DNA of 64,000 nucleotides from Streptomyces coacervatus (GCF_029223485.1 NZ_JARHTP010000003.1:310001-374000), one strand, 5' to 3'; positions 48,688 through 58,625 are shown, counted from the stretch's first letter. The notes: generated by a model not told the origin, from the letters alone. Numbers and translations are program-made.

Positions 48688-49854
48688 ATGAGGCCCAAAA
48701 ACCCCAAAACCAGCCTCGAGGACCGGATCATCGGGGCCCTCGTGGGCGCGGCGGTGGGCGACGCCCTCGGCGGCCCCGTCGAGGGCTACTCCCCCGACCA
48801 GATCCTCGAACGCCACAGCGGCCGCGTCCATGGCATCGTCGGCCCCTGGAACGGCGACGCCTGGCGCACGGCGCGCCCCATCGCGCCGTACCACAAGGGC
48901 GACGGACACGTCACCGACGACACCTTGATGACGCATGCGCTGATCCGGGTCTATGCACAGGTCCGCGACCACCTCGACGCCTACGCGATCGCGGACCACC
49001 TGGTCCCCGACCTGATGACGAACCCGCGCTGGATCCCGGAACTGGAGCAGGAGACCATCCCCCTGCACCGCATCTTCCTTGCGGAGAAATGGCTGGTGGC
49101 CCGCCTCCACTACGGCCATGTCGACCCCCGCGAGGCCGGCGTCGGCAACATCGTCAACTGCGGTGCGGCGATGTACATGGCCCCGGTGGGCCTGGTGAAC
49201 GCGGCCAACCCCACGGCCGCGTACACCGAGGCGATCGACATCGCGGGTGCCCATCAGTCGTCGTACGGCCGCGAGGCGGCAGGCGTCTTCGCAGCGGCGG
49301 TGGCCGCGGCAGCCACCCCGGGAGCAACCCCGGACTCGATCGTCACCACGGCCCTCTCCGTCGCGAAGGACGGCACGCGCACGGCGATCGAGAAGGTCTG
49401 CGAAACGGCGTCCCACCACACCGACTTCGAATCGGCCCTGGTTCCGCTACGGCAGGCAGTCGCCCCCTACGACACGGTGGGCCCGGACTACCGCGCCCCT
49501 TCCCTCGGGGCCCGCCGTCCGTCGCGTCTCCATTCGATCGAGGAACTCCCCGTCGCCCTGGGCATGTTGCTGCTCTCCCGCGGCGACTACCGCCACGCGG
49601 TCCTGGGCGCGGTGAACTACGGCCGCGACTGCGACTCGATCGCGACGATGGCGGGCGCGCTCGCCGGGGCTCTGGGTTCCCCGGTCCCGGAGGACTGGTC
49701 GAAACAGGTGTCGGAGGCCAGCCGCCTGGACCTGTGGGAACCGGCGACGACCCTCACCGACGTAACCCGGGAGATCTTCGAACGAGACGTACACCGCCGC
49801 AGGGCCCACGAGGCGGCGTTCACGGACATCGGAGCCCTGAGATGCTCCGACTGA
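48688..49854 (+). CDS. ADP-ribosylglycohydrolase family protein 3
   Basis: A 388-residue paralogue with an intact site: GAAVGDALGGPVEG (about 23), HVTDDTLMTHAL (about 75), GAAMYMAPVGLVNAANP and NYGRDCDSIATMAGALAGA (about 308). DCDS replaces DADT, a common and tolerated change. It resembles the group of crystallin J1/ADP-ribosylglycohydrolases with the longer insert around residue 110. The start is uncertain: ATG 48688 (MRPKNP) has GGAGG twelve bases upstream; ATG 48676 would have it with no spacing. The 3' end overlaps the next gene by 13 bp. Confidence 0.88.
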   Translation: MRPKNPKTSLEDRIIGALVGAAVGDALGGPVEGYSPDQILERHSGRVHGIVGPWNGDAWRTARPIAPYHKGDGHVTDDTLMTHALIRVYAQVRDHLDAYAIADHLVPDLMTNPRWIPELEQETIPLHRIFLAEKWLVARLHYGHVDPREAGVGNIVNCGAAMYMAPVGLVNAANPTAAYTEAIDIAGAHQSSYGREAAGVFAAAVAAAATPGATPDSIVTTALSVAKDGTRTAIEKVCETASHHTDFESALVPLRQAVAPYDTVGPDYRAPSLGARRPSRLHSIEELPVALGMLLLSRGDYRHAVLGAVNYGRDCDSIATMAGALAGALGSPVPEDWSKQVSEASRLDLWEPATTLTDVTREIFERDVHRRRAHEAAFTDIGALRCSD

Positions 49855-51293
49855 CCTGGGTCCAGCCGGAGGACCTGATCGGCCACGAGCTGCGGCAGGC
49901 GGCACTGGACGGCAGGGAACCTTCGGCGATCGCAGCAAGATGGAAAGCAGCGGGCGGCACGGATGCCCCTCTGCGCGCAGGCGCATCCCCCAAGCCGGCG
50001 TCACGCTATCTGCGCCTGCTGGCAAGGGACTTGCTGGACGAACTGGCAGACCTGCCAAGCAGGTTGGCAGACGAGGAGCCGACTGACCTGGCGCAGATCA
50101 AAACCCTGTGCCCAGACTGGCCGCGCACCAACCACCCGCGTAGCTGCGGGCAGTCGTGCCGCTGGGGCGGCTCCCGTCCCAAAGAGAGCGGCACCCCGCA
50201 AGCGCGGGCAAGCGCCCCCACCCCCCACAGCACCCCCACCCAGCCCCGCCTCGAAGCCGCCTGGCTAGGCCGAGCCGTCGGCTGCCTCCTCGGCAAACCC
50301 GTAGAAAAACTCCCCCTCGAAGCCATCCGCCAACTGGCCAAATCCACCGGCAACTGGCCCCTGAACACCTACTTCACAGCCCGCGGCGTCCCCGAGGCGC
50401 TCACCGCAGAACACCCCTGGAACCGCCGCTCAGCAAACAACTCCCTCGCCGAGAACATCGACGGCATGCCCGAGGACGACGACCTCAACTACCCCCTCCT
50501 CAACCTCCTCCTGCTCCAACGCCACGGCAGACACTTCACCCCCACCGACGTAGCCGCCCTCTGGCTCTCCGAACTCCCCGCAGGCCGCACCTTCACCGCC
50601 GAACGCATCGCCTACCGCAACCTCCTCCTCGGCCTGGAACCACCCCACACGGCCCGCCACCGCAACCCCTTCCGCGAATGGATCGGCGCCCTCATCCGAG
50701 CCGACGTCCACGGCTGGACCAACCCCGGCGACCCGGCCGCCGCAGCGGAACAGGCCCACCGCGACGCCACCCTCACCCATACCGCCAACGGCGTCTACGC
50801 GGCGATGTTCACGGCGGCCACCATCGCGCAGGCAGCCACCGGCACCCACGACATCCACGCCTGCCTCCGCACCGGCCTGACCGTGGTCCCGCCTCGCTCC
50901 CGCCTGGCCCGGGCCATCCGCCAGGCCGTCCAACTCGCCGAAGAACACGCCGACTTCGACACGGTCGTGGACGAACTCCACGCCACCCACGCCGACACCC
51001 ACCACTGGGTCCACGCCGTCCCCAACACGGCCCTCATCGCCGCCGCCCTCACCCACGCGAACGGCGACTTCACCGGCTCCATCTGCCGTGCCGTGTCGGG
51101 AGGTTGGGACACCGACTCCAACGGCGCCGCGGCAGGCAGCATCGCCGCTCTCCTCACCAGCTCCCCCCTCGCGCTCCCCGACCACTGGACCACCCCCCTC
51201 AAGAACCGACTGGCCACCTCCGTCGGCGACTTCAACGGCATCGGCTTCGACACCCTGGCCCACCTCACCCACCGGGAGGCATACCGCCCATGA
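49842..51293 (+). CDS. ADP-ribosylglycohydrolase family protein 4, with captured repeat
   Basis: A 483-residue protein in two parts. Residues 1-90 form a small helical unit (WVQPEDLIGHELRQAALDGR; RYLRLLARDLLDELADLP) I cannot name. Residues 98-128 are encoded by a repeat-like insert (see 50135-50208). Residues 135-480 are an ADP-ribosylglycohydrolase domain: GRAVGCLLGKPVEK, EDDDLNYPLLNLLLL (the TDDT equivalent), HTANGVYAAM, and VSGGWDTDSNGAAAGSIAALL near 425. The divergent first motif (GCLLGKPVE) marks a separate subfamily from proteins 1-3, with EDDDLNY as its own metal motif. It starts inside the previous gene and overlaps the ribokinase relic. Confidence 0.87.
   Translation: MLRLTWVQPEDLIGHELRQAALDGREPSAIAARWKAAGGTDAPLRAGASPKPASRYLRLLARDLLDELADLPSRLADEEPTDLAQIKTLCPDWPRTNHPRSCGQSCRWGGSRPKESGTPQARASAPTPHSTPTQPRLEAAWLGRAVGCLLGKPVEKLPLEAIRQLAKSTGNWPLNTYFTARGVPEALTAEHPWNRRSANNSLAENIDGMPEDDDLNYPLLNLLLLQRHGRHFTPTDVAALWLSELPAGRTFTAERIAYRNLLLGLEPPHTARHRNPFREWIGALIRADVHGWTNPGDPAAAAEQAHRDATLTHTANGVYAAMFTAATIAQAATGTHDIHACLRTGLTVVPPRSRLARAIRQAVQLAEEHADFDTVVDELHATHADTHHWVHAVPNTALIAAALTHANGDFTGSICRAVSGGWDTDSNGAAAGSIAALLTSSPLALPDHWTTPLKNRLATSVGDFNGIGFDTLAHLTHREAYRP
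50135..50208. repeat. Repeat-like element inside ADP-ribosylglycohydrolase 4
   Basis: CCCGC-GTAGCT-GCGGG (50135-50150) and CCCGC-AAGC-GCGGG (50195-50208) are two hairpins flanking CAGTCGTGCCGCTGGGGCGG, a string I associate with dispersed intergenic repeats of Streptomyces. Here it is translated in frame as SCGQSCRWGGS ... TPQARASAP, a Cys/Arg/Pro-rich linker unlike the rest of the protein. Confidence 0.6.
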
Positions 51294-51382
51294 CCCACAT
51301 CGCCGTAGCGGGCAGCACGAACACGGACCTCGTCGCCCACGCCGAGAACGTCCCGCAGACCGAAGCGCAGTTCACGTCATGA
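51290..51382 (+). pseudogene. N-terminal relic of a PfkB-family ribokinase
   Basis: The 30-codon frame MTHIAVAGSTNTDLVAHAEN... is the beginning of a PfkB sugar kinase (ribokinases start with xxIxVVGSxNxDLV and then bind the sugar). It ends after about 30 residues at a TGA overlapping the CoA-transferase start; the other ~270 residues are absent. Its own start is inside the previous stop (ATGA). In this setting a full ribokinase would phosphorylate ribose released from ADP-ribose. A deletion that fused its head to the next gene is the simplest explanation. Confidence 0.75.
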
Positions 51383-52569
51383 ACCAAGCTCCTCTCACCG
51401 GCCTGCGCATCCTCGACCTCGCCACCCTCTTCGCGGGCCCGCTCGCCGCCACGATGCTCGGCGACTTCGGCGCGGAGGTCATCAAGGTCGAACATCCGGC
51501 GAAACCCGATCCCTCCCGCGGCCACGGCCCCTCGAAGGACGGCATCGGCCTCTGGTGGAAGCTCCTGGGCCGCAACAAGCGGACCATCACCCTGGACCTG
51601 TCGAAGCCGGGCGGCCGTTCCACCCTCCTCCGCCTCGCCGCCACCGCGGACGTCGTCATCGAGAACTTCCGCCCCGGCACCCTGGAGAAGTGGGACCTGG
51701 GCTGGGAGGAGCTCTCCGCCGTCAACCCCCGCCTGATCCTCACCCGGGTCACTGCCTTCGGCCAGTTCGGCCCGTACGCGCATCGCCCCGGCTTCGGCAC
51801 CCTCGCCGAGGCGATGAGCGGCTTCGCCGCGATCACCGGCGAGCCGGACACACCCCCGACGCTCCCGCCCTTCGGCCTCGCCGACTCCATCGCGGGCCTG
51901 GCCACGGCCTACGCCGTCATGACCGCGCTGTCCGCCCGCGACCGCACCGGCGAGGGCCAGGTCGTCGACATGGCGATCATCGAGCCGATCCTGACCGTCC
52001 TCGGCCCCCAGCCGATCTGGTACGACCAGCTCGGCCATGTCCAGCCGCGCACCGGCAACCGCTCCCAGAACAACGCCCCGCGCGGCACCTACCGCACCGC
52101 CGACGGCACCTGGGTCGCCGTCTCGACCTCCGCCCAGTCGGTCGCGGAACGCGTGCTGCGCCTGGTGGGCCGCCCGGAGCTGATCGACGAGCCATGGTTC
52201 GCGACGGGCGCCGACCGCGCCCGGCACGCCGACGTCCTGGACGAGGCGGTCGGCACCTGGATCGCCGAGCGCACCCGCGACGAGGTCCTCGCGGCCTTCG
52301 AGAAGGCGGAAGCGGCGGTGGCCCCCGTCCAGGACGTACGGGATGTGATGACCGACCCGCAGTACGCGGCCCTGGACACGATCACCACCCTCGACGACCC
52401 CGATCTGGGGCCGCTGCGCATGCAGAACGTCCTCTTCCGCCTCTCCGCCACCCCCGGCGCGATCCGCTGGGCGGGCCGCCCGCACGGCGCGGACACGGAG
52501 GCGGTCCTCACCGGGCTGGGCCTGACCCCGGCCGAACTGACGACCCTGCGGGAGGCGGGCGCCGTATGA
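51379..52569 (+). CDS. Family III CoA-transferase (CaiB/BaiF)
   Basis: A 396-residue enzyme moving CoA between carboxylic acids. It has GLRILDLATLFAGPLAATMLGDFGAEVIKVE in two blocks at the N-terminus, NKRTITLDL, VIENFRPGTLEKW (about 96) and the catalytic Asp in PFGLADSIAGLATAY (about 173). The start ATG 51379 lies in the stop of the ribokinase relic, whose sequence gives no clear ribosome site of its own, so translation probably depends on coupling. Substrate unknown; pairing with the following CitE-like lyase suggests a branched or hydroxylated dicarboxylic acid such as a malyl- or citramalyl-type compound. Confidence 0.92.
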   Translation: MNQAPLTGLRILDLATLFAGPLAATMLGDFGAEVIKVEHPAKPDPSRGHGPSKDGIGLWWKLLGRNKRTITLDLSKPGGRSTLLRLAATADVVIENFRPGTLEKWDLGWEELSAVNPRLILTRVTAFGQFGPYAHRPGFGTLAEAMSGFAAITGEPDTPPTLPPFGLADSIAGLATAYAVMTALSARDRTGEGQVVDMAIIEPILTVLGPQPIWYDQLGHVQPRTGNRSQNNAPRGTYRTADGTWVAVSTSAQSVAERVLRLVGRPELIDEPWFATGADRARHADVLDEAVGTWIAERTRDEVLAAFEKAEAAVAPVQDVRDVMTDPQYAALDTITTLDDPDLGPLRMQNVLFRLSATPGAIRWAGRPHGADTEAVLTGLGLTPAELTTLREAGAV

Positions 52570-53396
52570 CAGCACCCCCGCTGACCTGGCTCTACGCCCC
52601 CGGCGACCGCCCGCACGTCGTCGCCAAGGCCCTGGTCGCCGGCGCCGACGTCGTCGTGATCGACCTGGAGGACGCGGTCGCCCCGGACCGCAAGGAGTAC
52701 GCCCGCGCGGCCACCGCCGAACTCCTCTCCGCCCCGCAGCCGGTCCCGGTCCACGTCCGCGTGAACGCCCTGGACGGCCCGCTGGCGCCACGGGACCTGA
52801 AGGCGGTGGCCGCCCTGCCCGGGCTCTCGGGCCTGCGCCTTCCGAAGGTCACCTCTCCCGAGCAGATCATCCGCACCGCGGAGCACTCCGCAGCCTCCAC
52901 CACGGGCGCCCCCGCGCTGTACGCCCTCCTGGAGACCGCCCTGGCCGTCGAGCACGCCTATGCCATCGCCTCCGCCCACCCCGCCCTGCGCGGTATCGCC
53001 CTCGGCGAGGCGGATCTACGGGCCGACCTGGGGGTACGCGAGGACGCGGGCCTCGACTGGTCCCGCTCCCGGGTCGTCGTCGCCGCCCGGGCGGCGGGCC
53101 TGCCCCCGTCCCCCCAGTCGGTCCACCCGGACATTCGCGACCTGGAGGGCCTGGCAGCCTCCTGCGCCCACGGCCGCACCCTCGGCTTCCTCGGCCGCGC
53201 CGCCATCCACCCCCGCCAGCTCCCGATCATCGAACGGGCCTACCTCCCCACGGAGCGGGAGGTCGAGGAGGCCGAGACAGTCGTCAAGGCCGCTACGACG
53301 CAGCAGGGCGCCCAGGCCCTCCCGGACGGACGATTCATCGACGCGGCGGTGGTGGCGGCAGCACAACGCACACTGTCACTCGCCCGCCGGAACTGA
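52566..53396 (+). CDS. CitE-like CoA-ester lyase (HpcH/HpaI family)
   Basis: A 276-residue TIM-barrel lyase of the CitE/malyl-CoA lyase group. Seen are LYAPGDRPHVVAKAL at the N-terminus, VVVIDLEDAVAPDRK (metal-binding region, about 30), VHVRVNA (Arg, about 64), LRLPKV, ALLETALAVEHA (Glu, about 122) and GEADLRADLG (Asp, about 147). It cleaves a 3-hydroxyacyl-CoA to acetyl-CoA or propionyl-CoA plus an oxo acid; the true substrate is unknown. It overlaps the CoA-transferase stop by 4 bp (ATGA) and closes the operon before a strong terminator. Confidence 0.9.
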   Translation: MTAPPLTWLYAPGDRPHVVAKALVAGADVVVIDLEDAVAPDRKEYARAATAELLSAPQPVPVHVRVNALDGPLAPRDLKAVAALPGLSGLRLPKVTSPEQIIRTAEHSAASTTGAPALYALLETALAVEHAYAIASAHPALRGIALGEADLRADLGVREDAGLDWSRSRVVVAARAAGLPPSPQSVHPDIRDLEGLAASCAHGRTLGFLGRAAIHPRQLPIIERAYLPTEREVEEAETVVKAATTQQGAQALPDGRFIDAAVVAAAQRTLSLARRN

Positions 53397-53406
53397 AACG
53401 GAAGAC

Positions 53407-53440
53407 GAGGGCGCCCGGACCTTGCGGCCCGGGCGCCCTC
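53407..53440. terminator. Strong bidirectional terminator between citE-like gene and lgt
   Basis: GAGGGCGCCCGG (53407-53418) pairs perfectly with CCGGGCGCCCTC (53429-53440) over a 10-base loop, between two convergent stops. Confidence 0.92.
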
Positions 53441-53459
53441 GGTGACATTCGACCAGCCG

Positions 53460-54470
53460 TCAGCTCTTCTTGGCCGACTCGGCCTCGTCCTTCGCCTCGT
53501 CCCCCGCCTTTTCCTTTTCGTCCGCCTGTTCCTCTTCCTCGGCGTCCGCTTGTTCCTCCGCGGAACTCTCCGCGGCCGGCTTCGGCTCCGAGGCGTCCGT
53601 CTCGTCCTTCTCGGCGGCCCCGCCATCGGCATCCGCCTCGGCCGCGTCCTCCAGGGCCCCCGGCTCGACGACCTCTTCCCTGCCCGGCCGCTTCTTCGCC
53701 GACACCACGATGTACGTCACCGCGAGCAGGAACACGATCAGCGCGGTCCAGTCGTTCAGCCGCAGGCCCAGGATGTGGTGGGCGTCGTCGACGCGCATGT
53801 ACTCGATCCACGCCCGGCCCACGCAGTACGCGGCGACATACAGCGCGAACGCCCGCCCGTGTCCCAGCTTGAAGCGGCGGTCGGCCCAGATGACCAGCAG
53901 GGCGACGCCTACGCACCACAGGGACTCATAGAGGAACGTCGGGTGGTAGTACCCGGGCACGCGGCCGTCCGCCGAGGACGTGATGTGCAGCGCCCAGGGA
54001 AGGTGGGTCTCCTTGCCGTACAGCTCCTGGTTGAACCAGTTGCCCCAGCGGCCGATCGCCTGCGCGAAGGCGATGCCGGGGGCGATGGCGTCGGCGTAGG
54101 CGGGCAGCGGGATGCCCCGGCGCCGGCAGCCGATCCAGGCGCCGACCGCGCCGAGCGCGATCGCGCCCCAGATACCGAGGCCGCCCTGCCACACCTTGAA
54201 GGCGTCCACCCAGTCACGGCCCGCGCTGAAGTACAGCTCATAGTCCGTGATCACGTGGTAGAGGCGGCCGCCGACCAGGCCGAAGGGCACCGCCCAGACA
54301 GCGATGTCGGCGACCGTGCCGGCCCGCCCGCCGCGGGCGATCCAGCGCTTGTTGCCGAGCCAGACCGCGACGAAGACGCCGATGATGATGCAGAACGCGT
54401 AGCCGCGCAGCGGAATGGGGCCGAGGTACAGCACCCCGCGCGACGGGCTGGGAATGTAGGCAAGTTCCAT
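53460..54470 (-). CDS. lgt: Prolipoprotein diacylglyceryl transferase
   Basis: A 336-residue membrane enzyme adding diacylglycerol to the lipobox Cys of prolipoproteins, the first step of lipoprotein maturation. About seven membrane segments; the family signature GRWGNWFNQELYG (about 139-151), GGLGIWGAI, YHPTFLYES and the C-terminal RAWIEYMR are visible. The last ~70 residues form a highly acidic Glu/Ala/Lys-rich tail (EEQADAEEEEQADEKEK), as in other streptomycete Lgt proteins. It follows the DsbA-like gene after 82 bp, probably with its own promoter. Confidence 0.96.
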   Translation of the reverse strand: MELAYIPSPSRGVLYLGPIPLRGYAFCIIIGVFVAVWLGNKRWIARGGRAGTVADIAVWAVPFGLVGGRLYHVITDYELYFSAGRDWVDAFKVWQGGLGIWGAIALGAVGAWIGCRRRGIPLPAYADAIAPGIAFAQAIGRWGNWFNQELYGKETHLPWALHITSSADGRVPGYYHPTFLYESLWCVGVALLVIWADRRFKLGHGRAFALYVAAYCVGRAWIEYMRVDDAHHILGLRLNDWTALIVFLLAVTYIVVSAKKRPGREEVVEPGALEDAAEADADGGAAEKDETDASEPKPAAESSAEEQADAEEEEQADEKEKAGDEAKDEAESAKKS

Positions 54471-54552
54471 GGCAAGGTCGACGCTACCGTGCCGGGCCGG
54501 GCCGACGGCAGGCGGCCCGGCTACGGGTCCATAACAGGCGGGCCTGAAACTC

Positions 54553-55326
54553 TTACCCCTTGTTCGCCGCCAGCACCAGCTGCTTCAGCTTTGCGGGTGT
54601 CATCGTCTGGTCCTGGTAGATGTTCTTGCCATCGAGCAGCACGGTCGGCGTTCCGCTGAAGCCGCCGGACTTGAAGGCGCCGTTCGACTTGTCGACCCAG
54701 CCGTCGTGCCTGCCGTCGTTGACGCACTTGCGGAAGGCCGCCGTGTCGAGGCCGCCGACCTTGCCCGCCAGCTCGATCAGCTTGGCGTTGTTCCCGTAGG
54801 TGTCGACGGTTTCCTTGGGCTGGTTCTCGTAGAGCACATCGTGGTAGTCGCGGAACTTTGCGGCGTCCTGGGCGCAGGCGGCGGCATTGCCGGCGCGGAG
54901 GGAGCCGGTGCCGGCGAGGTTGCCGTCGATGAGCCTGACCAGGTGGTACTCGATTCTGAGCTTGCCGGAGTCGGTCAGCTCATGGAGCGTCGGGCGATAA
55001 GCCGTCTCGAAGGACTGGCAGGCCGGGCAGCGGAAGTCCTCCCAGATCGTGAGCGTCGGCTTGGCGGCGTCCTTGCCCACGGCGATCGCGAGGCTGTCCT
55101 TGCCCTGCGCCCCGGAAGGTGCCACGACCGGGCCCGAGCTCTTGTCCTTGTCCTTGCCCGAGTTCGCGGCGACCACGCCGATCACCGCCGCGAGGCCCAG
55201 GACGCAGACGACGCTCGCGCCCACGATCAGCGTCCGCCGTCGCTTGTCCGCGGCCTTCTGCTTCTCACGCTCGACCGCCAGCCGCTCCCGGGCGGTGCGC
55301 TTTCCGTCACGGTTCTTCTCGCTCAC
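54553..55326 (-). CDS. Membrane-anchored DsbA-like thioredoxin-fold protein
   Basis: A 257-residue protein with a basic cytoplasmic head (about 1-30), one membrane helix (TLIVGASVVCVLGLAAVIGVVAA) and an extracellular thioredoxin-fold domain (about 75-255). The active site is FRCPACQSF (CxxC near 98-101), and the cis-Pro is in GFSGTPTVLLDG. This is the DsbA/DUF-thioredoxin_4 type that forms or shuffles disulfides in exported proteins. GTG 55326 (VSEKNRDGKR) is taken as start; the longer frame would read through the trpA terminator. It is separated from trpA by that terminator. Confidence 0.9.
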   Translation of the reverse strand: MSEKNRDGKRTARERLAVEREKQKAADKRRRTLIVGASVVCVLGLAAVIGVVAANSGKDKDKSSGPVVAPSGAQGKDSLAIAVGKDAAKPTLTIWEDFRCPACQSFETAYRPTLHELTDSGKLRIEYHLVRLIDGNLAGTGSLRAGNAAACAQDAAKFRDYHDVLYENQPKETVDTYGNNAKLIELAGKVGGLDTAAFRKCVNDGRHDGWVDKSNGAFKSGGFSGTPTVLLDGKNIYQDQTMTPAKLKQLVLAANKG

Positions 55327-55340
55327 ACCCCCAGAACGAA

Positions 55341-55367
55341 CCGGGGAGGCGCAATGCGCCTCCCCGG
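55341..55367 (-). terminator. Terminator of the trp operon (after trpA)
   Basis: CCGGGGAGGCGC (55341-55352) pairs with GCGCCTCCCCGG (55356-55367) over the loop AAT. It lies 49 bp beyond the trpA stop and 15 bp before the next gene. Confidence 0.9.
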
Positions 55368-55415
55368 TCCCAGATCCACCCGTTCGGAGGACCCACAAGA
55401 AATTGAACTGCCTGC

Positions 55416-56230
55416 TTACGCCTGTCCGCGCACGCCCTTCGCCAGTTTACCGGCGAGTTCGCGGACCGCCTCGACGCCGGCCGCGTCGTCCGGCGCGTCC
55501 AGCATCCGCTTGACGAAGGCCGAGCCGACGATCACTCCGTCGGCGAAGCCGGCCACCTCGGCGGCCTGCTGTGCGTTGGAGACGCCGAGCCCTACGCAGA
55601 CGGGCAGGCCGGAGCCGGTGGCCCGGGTGCGCTCCACCAGGTCCTGGGCCTGTGCGCCCACCGACTCACGGGTGCCGGTGACACCCATCAGCGAGGCGGC
55701 GTAGACGAATCCGCTGCCCGCCGCGGTGATCTGCGCGAGCCGCGCGTCCTTGCTGCTGGGCGCGACCACGAAGACCGTGGCGAGCCCGTGCTTCTCCGCG
55801 TGCTCCCTCCACAGCGCCGACTCCTGCACCGGCAGGTCGGGCAGGATGCAGCCCGCGCCGCCCGCCTCCGCGAGCTCGGCGGTGAAGCGCTCGACGCCGT
55901 AGCGGTCGATCGGGTTCCAGTACGTCATCACGAGCACCGGCTTCCCGGTGGCCTCGTACGCCTCCCGGACCGTACGCATGACGTCCGCGATCTTGACTCC
56001 GCCGCGCAGGGCGATGTCGTCCGCGGTCTGGATGACGGGGCCGTCGAGGACGGGGTCGCTGTGCGGCAGTCCGACCTCGACGACGTCCGCGCCGCCGTCG
56101 AAGACGGCCTTGATCGCCTCGATGCCGCCGTCCACGGTCGGGAACCCGGCCGGGAGGTAGGCGATGAGCGCGGACCGGCCCTCGGCCTTGGCACCGGCGA
56201 GGGTGTCCGTCAACAGCTGGATGTTCCCGC

Positions 56231-56234
<4 letters not shown>
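55416..56234 (-). CDS. trpA: Tryptophan synthase alpha chain
   Basis: A 272-residue TIM-barrel enzyme splitting indole-3-glycerol phosphate to indole and glyceraldehyde 3-phosphate. Catalytic Glu lies in [13 protein letters not shown] (about 52) and Asp in [10 protein letters not shown] (about 133); the phosphate loop is [10 protein letters not shown] and [10 protein letters not shown]. The usual PFSDP reads PHSDP here. GTG 56234 overlaps the trpB stop (GTGA), coupling the two chains of the complex. Confidence 0.96.
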
Positions 56235-57520
<1,286 letters not shown>

Positions 57521-57578
57521 GCGGAAACCTCACGGTGAGTGTTTGGAATGACACTAATCGCCGTGGGGCGGGGGGTTG

Positions 57579-57635
57579 TCAGTTGGCTGCGGGCCCGTTG
57601 GGGCTGGTCGCGCAGTTCCCCGCGCCCCTAAAGGC
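57579..57635. repeat. Dispersed repeat B, copy 1, at the trpM 3' end
   Basis: On the minus strand it reads AGGGGCGCGGGGAACTGCGC / GACCAGCCCCAACGGGCCCGCAG, matching 59690-59745 on the plus strand at nearly all positions. It includes the trpM stop codon and codes for the last ~18 residues of that protein. Confidence 0.85.
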
Positions 57636-57794
57636 CTGCTGCCATCGACGTCCGTTCACCTGTCCCGGCTCGTCTCCGATGACGTACCTGACCCTGCGGC
57701 CGTGCACGCGGCGTGCCGGGGCTCGGCAGCCTCGGGGGCGGCAGCCGCGCGCGAGGCGGGCGTACCGGTCCACGGTTGTCACGGTGAGAGTCAT
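57579..57794 (-). CDS. trpM: TrpM-like small modulator of tryptophan biosynthesis
   Basis: About 71 residues, strongly basic (ARLARGCRPRGCRAPARRVHGRRVRYVIGDEPGQVNG in three blocks), located between trpC and trpB, where streptomycetes carry trpM (formerly trpX), a small protein reported to modulate tryptophan synthesis and differentiation in S. coelicolor. The first ~52 residues fit that protein; the last ~18 (FRGAGNCATSPNGPAAN) are encoded by dispersed repeat B and probably are not ancestral. ATG 57794 is preferred; GTG 57803 is also possible. It begins 21 bp after the trpC stop. Confidence 0.8.
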   Translation of the reverse strand: MTLTVTTVDRYARLARGCRPRGCRAPARRVHGRRVRYVIGDEPGQVNGRRWQQAFRGAGNCATSPNGPAAN

Positions 57795-57815
57795 CGGCGT
57801 CACTCTACCGGGTGA

Positions 57816-58625
57816 TCAGCTGCGTCCGTGCCGGAGCGCCGGGTGCTCGCCCGCTGCCACCAGGTCGGAGACCGCCGTCTTCGGATCCTTGCCCGTGACC
57901 AGGGACTCGCCGACCAGGACCGCGTCGGCGCCGGCGTTGGCGTAGGCGATGAGGTCGTGGGGGCCGCGGACGCCGGACTCGGCGATCTTGACGATGCCCT
58001 CGGGGATCTCGGGCGCGACGCGCTCGAAGGTCCCGCGGTCGACCTCCAGGGTCTTCAGGTTGCGCGCGTTGACGCCGATGACCTTGGCGCCCGCGTCGAC
58101 GGCGCGCTCGACCTCGTCCTCGTCGTGCACCTCGACGATGGGGGTGAGGCCGATGGAGACGGCGCGCTCGATCAGCGACTCCAGGGCCGGCTGGTCGAGG
58201 GCGGCCACGATCAGGAGGGCGAGGTCGGCGCCGTACGCGCGGGCCTCCCACAGCTGGTACGAGGTGACGATGAAGTCCTTGCGCAGGACGGGGATGTCCA
58301 CGCGGGCGCGGACCGCCTCCAGGTCGGCCAGCGAGCCGCCGAAGCGGCGCTGCTCGGTCAGGACGGAGATGACGGCGGCGCCGCCCGCCTCGTAGTCCGC
58401 GGCGAGGCCCGCCGGGTCGGCGATCGCGGCCAGCGCGCCCTTGGAGGGGCTGGAGCGCTTGACCTCACAGATGACCTTGACGCCGTCGCCGCGCAGTGCG
58501 GCCAGGCCGTCCTTGGCCGCGGGAGCCTTCGCCGCGCGCTCCTTGAGCTCGTCGAGGCTGACGCGCGCCTGCCGCTCCGCGAGGTCGGCACGGACTCCGT
58601 CGATGATCTCGTCGAGCACACTCAC
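57816..58625 (-). CDS. trpC: Indole-3-glycerol-phosphate synthase
   Basis: A 269-residue TIM-barrel enzyme closing the indole ring from CdRP. It shows [13 protein letters not shown] (catalytic Glu and Lys, about 51), [33 protein letters not shown] (catalytic Lys, about 113), [15 protein letters not shown] and [12 protein letters not shown] 58625 ([10 protein letters not shown]) has GGAAGGGG upstream; the frame extends further through the leader but without family-like sequence. First gene of trpC-M-B-A; a hairpin lies in its leader at 58714-58742. Confidence 0.96.
   Translation of the reverse strand: MSVLDEIIDGVRADLAERQARVSLDELKERAAKAPAAKDGLAALRGDGVKVICEVKRSSPSKGALAAIADPAGLAADYEAGGAAVISVLTEQRRFGGSLADLEAVRARVDIPVLRKDFIVTSYQLWEARAYGADLALLIVAALDQPALESLIERAVSIGLTPIVEVHDEDEVERAVDAGAKVIGVNARNLKTLEVDRGTFERVAPEIPEGIVKIAESGVRGPHDLIAYANAGADAVLVGESLVTGKDPKTAVSDLVAAGEHPALRHGRS

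Noticed and set aside
57521..57835. A tRNA or small RNA gene between trpB and trpC
   Set aside because: No cloverleaf could be drawn; the region is explained by trpM and repeat B.
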